Assembly: GCF_000143415.4 (NCBI RefSeq)
Contig: NW_003314339.1
Location: 727,101 to 791,100 of the forward strand
DNA length: 64,000 bases
Reading direction: 5' to 3'
Origin: Selaginella moellendorffii
Taxonomy: Eukaryota; Streptophyta; Lycopodiopsida; Selaginellales; Selaginellaceae
Part shown: in pieces, positions 55,891 to 64,000 of the stretch
Layout of the letters: each line of letters begins with the position of its first letter
Numbering within the stretch: the stretch's first letter is position 1
The notes under the pieces: model-generated
What the model saw: the letters and a program-made list of their open reading frames with translations, nothing else
The model's database searches: none
What the model was told of the DNA's origin: nothing
Position numbers and translations under genes: made by a program

Positions 55891-56876
55891 AGGTTTGAGA
55901 CGGAGTTCGAGACGGAGTCCGAGATCCGAAATCGGGTCCGAGACCGAGTCCGAGGTCGAGTCCAAGGTCGGGTCCGAGATCGGGTCCGAGATCGGGTCCG
56001 AGATCGAGTCCGAGATCGAGTCCGAGACCGAATCCGAAGTCGGATCCAAAATCAGGTCCGAGATCGAGCCAGAGACTAAGTCCAAATACTAATACGGGTC
56101 AAGGGGTGAAAGCCCAAAGCGTGCGTCTCCCAGGGGGGGGGGAGCTGCAGGGGGTTCCAAAAATATAGTAGGGATAGTGAGGTCCAGGAACCAGTTTAGA
56201 AGGGACTCTCTAGTGGGGCTCCCAAACTGACTTGAGGTTGGGACTGGGACCAAGGGGCCTTGGGTGGGAGTGAGCATGGACTTGGTTGGTGCCGGAGGGG
56301 CCATCCAAGGAAGTGCTCAAGAGCAGCTCTCACTCCCGAAAGGGAAACCGATTGCGGTGCTCCCGGCTCATGTGGAGTGGTGCCCCACTTGAGTACCATG
56401 CGGCTCATTGGTCCTCGCCCTTCCTAGGGGCTTGGGCCTTCCTTCGGGATGGAAGTGGGGGGGTAAAGGTACCCATACTGGGCCGCTAGGCCACGGTGTT
56501 TTGCCCCAGCGTCCCGAAGCAAGTGTTGCACTCAAGACTTGGGATTTAAAGGGTCCCATGATCAAGTCTTGTGGTACCAAAGGAAGTTAGGAACCTGGAA
56601 GTTTGGTGTGCTTGGCTGCTTGTGCTTGCGGGGAGTGTAGCCGAACCTTAAGTCCAGTCTAACCCGGGGAGGGGGATTGGGAGAGAGTGGGAATCCGTGG
56701 ATGGTGGCTAACGCTCCGTTGCTTGTGCAGTGAGTAGCTAAAAGCAAGTAGGACCAAGTAGGAGCTGGTACCATAGGCGAGAACCTTGGCGAGGGAACTT
56801 AACAAAAGCCAAGGCAGTGTCGGACAGATAAACGAGGTGAGCTAGCAAATTGGAAAGGAAAAATTTGTGGCTTACA
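55891..56876 (+). repeat. Chromovirus 3' LTR, missing its first part
   Basis: Aligns to the 5' LTR from about 37556 onward and ends GTGGCTTACA before CAACC. The TGTAAGGAACC edge and about 190 bp are absent. Confidence 0.85.
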
Positions 56877-56881
56877 CAACC

Positions 56882-57305
56882 TTGGTTATGCCCTTCGATT
56901 CCTATGGTTTGGTTCTATCCCCTTACTTCTTGCTTTTGGCTTCACACCTTTCCTTCGGTCATTCTCCTCCAGATCAGGAGGATAACTTTGCACTTTCTAT
57001 CATGCCTTAGCAAGTATTCTTAGGGATGAACTTACCTGATAGCCTAGGGAGTGGTTCCTCAATCCATGTATGCTCACCCTATAATCCCACACACCAAGAT
57101 TACGTTGTTGCTTACGGGCCTTTGCATGCCCATTGCTAGCCTTGCCAAAATTCCATTTTTGGCTTTGTCCAATTCGAGTAGACAGTCTTCTCCTGTCTCC
57201 GCCACCTTGGACATTTGGATAGCACCTACTATCCATTATTCGCTAGGGACTTAGTCCCTTGGGCCTTATCTACTGCCCTCGCGACATCAAACACCACCTC
57301 CTGGT
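56882..57305 (-). mobile_element. LTR-E internal region, second element, continued
   Basis: Continues 35194-37364 beyond the chromovirus; matches 25955-26380. Ends in CTGGT (57301-57305), the target site of the next chromovirus. Confidence 0.65.
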
Positions 57306-58453
57306 TGTAAAGAACCAACTCGCCGAGGTGTCGTAGGCTAAAGGAACCCCGAAAGCATGACCAAAATGACAAAGAGTTCATCGGATGGGACCAAGTCGAA
57401 GATCGAGTCCAAGACCGACTCTAGGACCGAGTTTGAGATAGGGTCCGGAATCGAGTCCGAGACCGACTCGGGGACCGAGTTCGAGTCCGAGTTCGAGACC
57501 GAGTTCGAGACGGAGTCCGAGATCCGAAATCGGGTCTGAGACCGAGTCCGAGGTCGAGTCCGAGGTCGGGTCCGAGATCGGGTCCGAGATCGAGTCCGTG
57601 ATCGAGTCCGAACCCGAATCCGAAGTCGGATCCGAAATCGGGTCCGAGATCGAGCCAGAGACTAAGTCCAAATACTAATACGGGTCAAGGGGTGAAAGCC
57701 CAAAGCGTGCGTCTCCCAGGGGGGGGGGGGCTGCAGGGGGTTCCAAAAGTATAGTAGGGATAGTGAGGTCCAGGAACCAGTTTTGAAGGGACTCTCCAGT
57801 TGGGCTTCCAAACCAACTTGAGGTTGAGACTGGGACCGAGGGGCCTTGGGTGGGAGTGAGCATGGACTTGGCTGGTGCCGGAGGGGCCATCCAAGGAAGT
57901 GCTCAAGAGCAGCTCCCACTCCCGAAAGGGAAACCGATTGCGGTGCTCCCGGCTCATGTGGAGTGGTGCCCCACTTGAGTACCATGCGGCTCATTGGTCC
58001 TCGCCCTTCCTAGGGGCTTGGGCCTTCCTTCGGGATGGAAGTGGGGGGCGAGAGGTACCCATACCGGGCCGCTAGGCCACGGTGTTTCGCCCCGACGTCC
58101 CGAAGCAAGTGTTGCACTCAAGACTTGGGTTTTAGAGGGTCCCATGATCAAGTCTTGTGGTACCAAGGGATGTTAGGAACCTGGAAGCTTGGTGTGCTTG
58201 GCTGCTTGTGCTTGCGGGGAGTGTAGCCGAACCTTAGTCCAGTCTAACCTGGGGAGGGGGATTGGGAGTGATTTGGGAATCCGTGGAAGGATGGCTAACA
58301 CTCCGTTGCTCGTGCAGTGAGTAGCTGAAACCAAGTAGGAGCTGGTACTATAGGCGAGATCGTTGGCAAGGGAACTTAGCAAAAGCCAAGGCAGTGTTGG
58401 ACGGATAGACGAGGTAAACTGGCAAATTGGAAAGGAAAAATTTGTGGCTTACA
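57306..58453 (+). repeat. Second chromovirus, 5' LTR (1,148 bp)
   Basis: TGTAAAGAACC...GTGGCTTACA, followed by the primer site ATTTGGTATCGGAGCC (58454-58469). Preceded by CTGGT; the empty site CTTCTGGTGTTC is near 26370. The rest of the element lies beyond T13 copy D. Confidence 0.9.
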
Positions 58454-58512
58454 ATTTGGTATCGGAGCCTTTATCTCAGTTCTAGCGAAGGATAGAGGCG
58501 GATTGCTGGGAG

Positions 58513-59790
58513 ATGGCAAGGGCAGGACGTAAGCAAACCCAGGCGGAGACGGAACCTCCGCCGGAGCTGGAGCCTCCGGTCGAACAAGAGGCTATGGATG
58601 AGGAATCCTTGCATGAGGAGGACTCTAGTGAGGAAACTTCCAAGCAGGAGTCCGGTGGCGAGGTTCGGTCGTCCAAGGCTCGATTGGACGTGCTAGAAGG
58701 ACAGTTGGCACAGACCAATGCCCTGCTGGAAACTCTCGTACGCAAGCTAAAGCGTGACGAGAGGCGGAAGAAAAAGAAAAAGACTGCGGATGCTGGCAGC
58801 GCAGAAGGTGCGGATCTTTCGGCCGGGACTGAGGCAAAACCAGACAAGGTCGAACAGACCGAAGTAGAATCAGTCCCTCAGGCAGTTCCCAAGTACAAAC
58901 CAAAGCCCCCACCGGTCTTCAAGGGAGTGAACGACTATAAGGTGGTGGAGGATTGGTTTTACGATATGGAGGACTACTTCTGAGCGTTGCGGTTACCAAG
59001 CTCGGAGAAGGTCCCATGTGCAAAACCATACTTGGCAGATAATGCCAAGTCTTGGTGGAGAACAACGGAGGCCAACGAAGGACCGGTGGTCACTTGGGAC
59101 ATGATGAAGGCGAGGATCCGCGCAACATATGTTCCTCCGAATGCCACTCTGCATCTGAGAGATGAGCTGAGTAGGCTGAAGCAGACTGGAACCATCCAGG
59201 AATATGTGAATGGGTTCATGGCAAAGAGGATACTTGTCACGGACATGGGGGATATGGATGCGTTCCATGCCTTCATATCAGGTTTGCAAACCTGGGCTCG
59301 CGGTGAGGTGATGCGGTGGAACCCGACCAACTACAAGGAAGCGTTGGATGCGGCCATCAAGGTGCATTTCAACGATAACCTACAAAAGGGGAACACGACG
59401 GGGTCGGGATCCACATTTAGCAAAGGGGCCAAACCAAGGGGAACGTATAGCAAGGGGAAATTCAAAAAGAGTTTCTCTAAGAATGAGTCCTCGGGGTTCC
59501 GGAAAGGCAAATCCGGTGCCCAGCGAGCGAGTACGTGGGGGAGTCAAGCGAAAAGAGACAAACCCACGGATAAGAAGGTCAAGTCATATAGCAGCGTGGG
59601 AAACAACGTATGCTACAACTGCGGTGAAGCGGGACACTTTTCGAGGGAATGTCCCTACCCGAAGAAGGCCAGAGCCAATATGGCCATCAAGTCGGGTGAA
59701 GTCCAAAATGAGGTATGTGATCCAGTCCCTAACTCAAAGTTACTTATTACACGAGCAACTTTGGTAGAGAGTCGTTCGCGACATCTACTA
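58513..59790 (+). pseudogene. gag: Second chromovirus gag, one nonsense codon, cut by T13 copy D
   Basis: ATG at 58513. TGA at 58981-58983 replaces a sense codon of the other copy. Gag core and CCHC knuckle CYNCGEAGHFSREC near 59611 present. The frame stops at ACTA (59787-59790), where T13 copy D begins. Confidence 0.9.
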
Positions 59791-59814
59791 AAGCTCTATT
59801 TCGTTAAAGTGGGA

Positions 59815-60221
59815 ATTGTCATTATCCCACTTGTAAAATAAGGTTTCCAAACCTTTATATAGTATATAAATATAACAAAATTCAACTGCATTGAGGCACA
59901 TGCCATTTTATTTTAAACAAGGAAATGTCTACTCAATCACTTCTCACTGCTTCACCTCTCTCTTCTCCTTGTCATCGTCGTCCAATTTCTTTCCATCCTT
60001 TTAATATTGGCTCAGTTGCTCCGAGTCTAGGTGGAGCCCAAGTCCCCATTCAATCTTTACTTTCCCCTTATTAATAAAACAACTTCGTAGACTTCCAATA
60101 ACATGCTGTAACACTTCTAGTATAATGCAAATCCTCTCAAAGAATTGTCTTTTAATATTAATACAATGGCATGGAACCCCATGCCATAATAAGTTACATT
60201 TTTAAATAAATACATGCCATC
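59815..60221. other. T13 3' non-coding end, copy D
   Basis: Reverse complement of 23559-23965, with the palindrome at about 60168-60189 before the stop codon. No gene. Confidence 0.55.
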
Positions 60222-63200
60222 TCAGACTGTTATTTTTTGCCTCCAACGCCTATACAATAATCTTGGAATTTCATCACTCTCCACACTATCAGGATTTAAA
60301 CCCAATAGTAATGCCATCTCTTCTCTAATACGTCCACGCTCATGTTCAGTGGTCGAAGAACCCATCCGGTTGAGCAGATTATGGAGATGCGGATAGTGCT
60401 TGGCTAGACAATATACATGCCATAAATGATGACTGGTGTCTGTCCGATCAAATGGCTTTTGATATACCGTTCCATCTGCCATTTGGTTGATTTCTGCAGC
60501 CACCTCCTAGACTGGCCGGTTCTCTATCACCATCGCTTCAAGCCGTTTTGCAAGGTCCCCCAGAACATACGGTTTCTTCTCCCTAGTTTCCATACTGCAA
60601 GAGATGGGGTGCACTGCATATGTGTGCGTGTTCGCTGCAGTTTTAATCGGCGAGTCATCGATGATGAGGATTTCACTTGACCTAGCAGTCTGGTTCATCA
60701 CTACAGCCTCTGCCTTGACGAAGATGGGCTTGCTACCCCTCACATGGACCATAGTCAAGCAATCCTCCTGCGTTAGGAGAAAGTCAAATGGTAATATTAC
60801 TCGCGTCTGATCGTGCATCATCTGTAGCAACGTTAATGCATTGTGGCGCATCATGGATGTCCAAACTCCCAATTGCAAATTGAACCCAGCCCTCTGTTTT
60901 AAGTGTCGCATGGTCATTATTAGATCCCGCAGTTTCTCCCGTGTGATTAATGTGAATCTGTCTCTTTTGACCAACTTGCGACCGCAGGCTTTGGAGGGTG
61001 CAGTGACATTCGAGGACGAGCCACGCTCATGGGAGAAAAGGACACCGTTCAGATCAAAAACGATACAGTACTTTCGCCGTGACTCTGAAATGAAATGCGT
61101 TAGCATAAAAAATGGTACAAGTCAATTTTACCATCTACAATATTAGCGAATGGTGCTCCCGATGGTCGTTCAGAGGGTTTTGGTCGAGGAAACGTGAAGG
61201 GCGGAAATACTCTCCTCTGCAATGTGGGGTCAATCGCATCCGATGGCGTGTGGGCACATGCCATTTCAGCTGTAGACTCTGGTACAACTGGCTCAACAGT
61301 GGCATGGGGTGGTTCCGATGGCGTGTGATCACACGCCATTTCAGCTGGTGCCTCCGTTGGCAAAGTGGACATGACCGAACAGGCAGCAGGGGCGGTGTAG
61401 GGAGGTTCCAACGGCGCGTAGTCAGACGATTGGGCACACGTTGGAAATGAGGATACGACCGGCTCGGCGGCTGGGGCGGCCTCATGCGGGTCCAATGGCG
61501 CCTGGTCACCGTCAGTTGGATACGTGGACAAGATTGACTCAGTGGTATGGGCAGCATCAAGTGGAGCGTGGTCAGCTTGCTTGGCGTTGATATGGATAGT
61601 AGCCTCCACCAGCTCTGATGACTCTTGCAGGCAAGTAGAGTCCACTGGCGGATCCATATGCATGTCCAAATATCTCCCTTCGATTGAGATGGTATCCTCC
61701 CGTGCTACTAAAAACAAACTCATTAGCACATTGAATCGACTATACTGTATTTACCATCAACTGCTATTGAGGAACTAGGACCGATATCACTTGGGCGCAC
61801 TGCTGATTCTGAAGGATTGGACATACGTTTCGACCCTTGCTTGGCACTATCCTTCCTCGACACTAAAGGCTAGAGTTTGTATCTTAATTCAACTGAATAA
61901 TCTCTACTTACCATTTCTTCTGCGACCTACATGGACAATGTTAGAAATGGTAAAAGGTTAGGAATGGATGTACTATTATTTACCTGATGGTTTGTCTTGT
62001 ATGACCTTCCTCCGCTGCTCTTTGGCCACCTCAGGCTGGCCATCATCGTCATCATCGTCATCGTCGGTATTGTGATCGTCACCATTGTGAGGACCATCCA
62101 AGTCCTCTTTGTCCTCCTCTTCTTCGTCCTCCTCTTCCTCGTCCTCCTCTTCTTTGTCCTCCTCTTCGTCCTTCTGCTCTTCCTGCTCATTATCTTTCTC
62201 TGGCTCCTCATCCCCCTCTTGCATTTCTTCCATAGGCTGCTCAAGCTGGATTGCTTGTTTTTCCAGGACCATCTTGGAAAAATCATCTGGCCGAGTCTCC
62301 ATCTCAAAATACAAGACATCTATAGCCTGTTTTAGTGCGTGACCTAGGACCGTATCCTCACCCGACTGTCTTAACATGGTTTCTGCACGTTCTTGCACCC
62401 TTCGAAGACGACGAGATGAGAAAAACGTGGCCCTGACTTGAAAAGCATCCCTCATCCATTGTACCTCTCCATTGAAATTGGGGAAGGGGAGTCCGCCATA
62501 GGAATCTGAGTCAGAAGGTGGTGATTGGCTCCTTTCACTCAGCCCTTGATCTGCAATGAATGGCATGAGCACACACGCCATAACCGCGAGGCATTACCTA
62601 TCATCTTTTCGTTGCCCTTCTTCCTTTTCGAATCAAACGCCTCTGATCCCGACGACTGTCCAACGTGCTTTCGCTTTTTATGACCACTGTCAGTTTGAGC
62701 TTGGCTGGTGCTTGCCTGTTTTGCCTTTGAAGAAGTGTCTCCTGCAAGGAATGGCATGAGACCACACGCCATTGCAAATATAATTTGTACCTCCTTTTTT
62801 CCTATTGCTTGTCTGTTTGTCCTTCTTCGACGCGCCACCAGTGCGCTTTTCAGTCCTCGTGTCTGAATATTCACAACGATCTATAATCAAAATGGCGTGA
62901 GGCCTCACGTGACCTTACCTTGTGCAGGTTGTGACCTCAGCCTAACACCAGTAGCTGTTAACGCCGTTTCAGCATCTGGGGGTGGCCACGCTCCTGCATA
63001 CAGAGCTTGTGAAATAACATTTAAACTTAAAGTGCGTACTCACCAGGTTCGTAGAGAAGATACTGTTTTTCTTTGGCAACTGTAATTATATGCTCCATTG
63101 AAGTCACCTCTTCAATGGAGTTTGTCACCGCAACACACGGGACACCCTTGAGTAGTGCGGCTCGAAAGAATAGTCCGCCGCAGTTGTACTCGACAACGCA

Positions 63201-64000
63201 TTTGCCCTTGGAGTCACCCGCTATTGCGTTGAAGACCCAGCTGAGCATTTCCCATGCTGCACCTGGAGCTTTCTTTGGATTCGAAAGCTCCATAGCCGTC
63301 TTCAGTTCCTCAGGCACGGGTAAATTGACCTCCCTCAGATCAATTCGATCGGCTTTGTTGAACGAAGCTGGGAAGTCACTCCAGTCCCACTCTGCTGCAG
63401 GACCAATAACAAGGGCGACTGTGAAGATGCGGACATTCGTCGGTATCTTCTTCTTAGCCATTATCCCATGGATCTCCCGCATCTCCTTGCCTTTCAACCG
63501 AGCCTTCACCTCGTTCAAGGCCTTCCAGAACTTGTGATAGGATTCGGAGTCGTAGATCATATAGTGGACTGAAGATTCCACCTCCGCAAGTCCCACTATT
63601 AAGTCAATGATGGAGTTGACTTCGTCTGCATGAGTGATCTCCTCGTTTGTGAAGTCCATCACACAAAAGATGTTCTTGACCTGCTCATCTCCGCGGGAAA
63701 CGATGCTCCTCCACCTTTGATCCTCATCCGAATTCACGTATACCCGGTAAGGTTCTCGATAGGCCTCTGCTGCGGGGTCGAGCTGTTTCTGATGCCGGCA
63801 GTCGACATCCCTCTTAATGAAATTTGGATACTGATCCAACTTCTCAGCTTTACTTTTCGTGGCATCCCGCAGCAGATCGATGAACTTGGGGGCCCCCTTC
63901 ACGTACTCGTCGATGTCTTCATTTGACAAGTCCAGCTCTTCCATCATCTCTTGCGTGGTGTCGATGCTCACCCTCGCCACGGCCACTTGCTCGAAGATCC
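60222..64000 (-). CDS. Large T13 gene, copy D (C-terminal part, 5' end outside window)
   Basis: Exons on the minus strand: 60222-61084, 61132-61707, 61755-61862, 61912-61926, 61984-62550, 62598-62741, 62791-62880, 62919-62993, and 63044 to the edge. Lengths match copy B exactly except one exon three bases shorter, which strongly supports the exon model. The FCP1-like domain (FDLNGVL, DDSPIK), acidic tract and methyltransferase-like segment are kept. TAG at 60504-60506 interrupts the FCP1-like end; copy C has the same TAG, copy B has CAG. No other stop is seen. Confidence 0.65.

Larger units (their letters stand above)
37365..56876 (+). mobile_element. Ty3/gypsy chromovirus with CAACC duplication, split by T13 copy C
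   Basis: 5' LTR starts at 37365 after CAACC (37360-37364); 3' LTR ends at 56876 before CAACC (56877-56881). The unoccupied site, CATAACCAACCTTGG, exists at about 25950. Order: LTR, primer site, gag, [T13 copy C], pol, LTR. Without copy C the element is about 6.5 kb. It carries several nonsense codons and a deletion of about 0.7 kb in pol, so it is dead. Confidence 0.9.
59791..64000 (-). mobile_element. T13 DNA transposon, copy D (FCP1 side, partial)
   Basis: Terminus AAGCTCTATTTCG at 59791, with inverted repeat 59791-59814, after ACTA. Orientation is opposite to copy B. It runs off the right edge inside the large gene, so the DUF7869 gene is not seen. Confidence 0.9.

Overview
This window is eukaryotic and almost entirely mobile-element DNA, with no clear single-copy host gene. 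A plant-lineage (streptophyte) genome fits best: a chromodomain-bearing Ty3/gypsy element with a tRNA-Met-type primer site, short GT-AG introns, a plant-type TTTAGGG run, and nonsense changes mostly at CAG or CGA, as expected for CHG/CG-methylated transposons. A charophyte alga or a non-flowering plant is my guess, not something shown.

Three element families are nested here. (1) A DNA transposon of about 13 kb, called T13, with 24-bp perfect terminal inverted repeats beginning AAGCTCTATTTCG and a 4-bp target duplication. Copy A (1-4306) and copy D (59791-64000) run off the window; copy B (10785-23989) and copy C (39980-52977) have both ends. T13 carries two divergent genes. One is an RNase-H-like DUF7869 protein, the likely transposase. 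The other is a gene of about 1,640 codons in about 11 exons, with a ParB-like segment, a methyltransferase-like segment, a long acidic tract and an FCP1/NIF-like phosphatase domain at the C terminus. T13 is also packed with 22-bp palindromes (ATGGCATG-core-CATGCCAT type), found in its introns, intergenic DNA and even exons; I saw none in the other families. (2) A Ty3/gypsy chromovirus, with 1.15-kb LTRs, one gag-pol reading frame and two short introns inside the integrase region. (3) A non-autonomous LTR family (LTR-E, 1.7-1.8 kb, with related LTR and primer-site sequences) whose internal region has no gag-pol.

Layout: 1-4306 T13 copy A; 4307-5514 LTR-E internal DNA; 5515-25385 an LTR-E element (CCTAG duplication) holding a truncated chromovirus pol (7379-10784) and T13 copy B; 25391-27820 LTR-E internal DNA with its primer site; 27821-32897 an LTR containing a solo LTR that itself contains another solo LTR; 32898-33336 a palindromic tandem array; 33467-37364 a second LTR-E element; 37365-56876 a chromovirus (CAACC duplication) split by T13 copy C (CTAG duplication), which holds its own solo LTR (GTGAC duplication); 56882-57305 more LTR-E internal DNA; 57306-59790 another chromovirus, split by T13 copy D.

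The DUF7869 protein would supply transposition. The large gene is an accessory whose role I can only propose: its ParB-like part could bind the element's own palindromes. Copy B is best preserved (one premature stop seen); copy C is heavily decayed. The 100-N gap, inverted LTR pieces and mismatched flanks around copy B show rearrangement or possible assembly joining.
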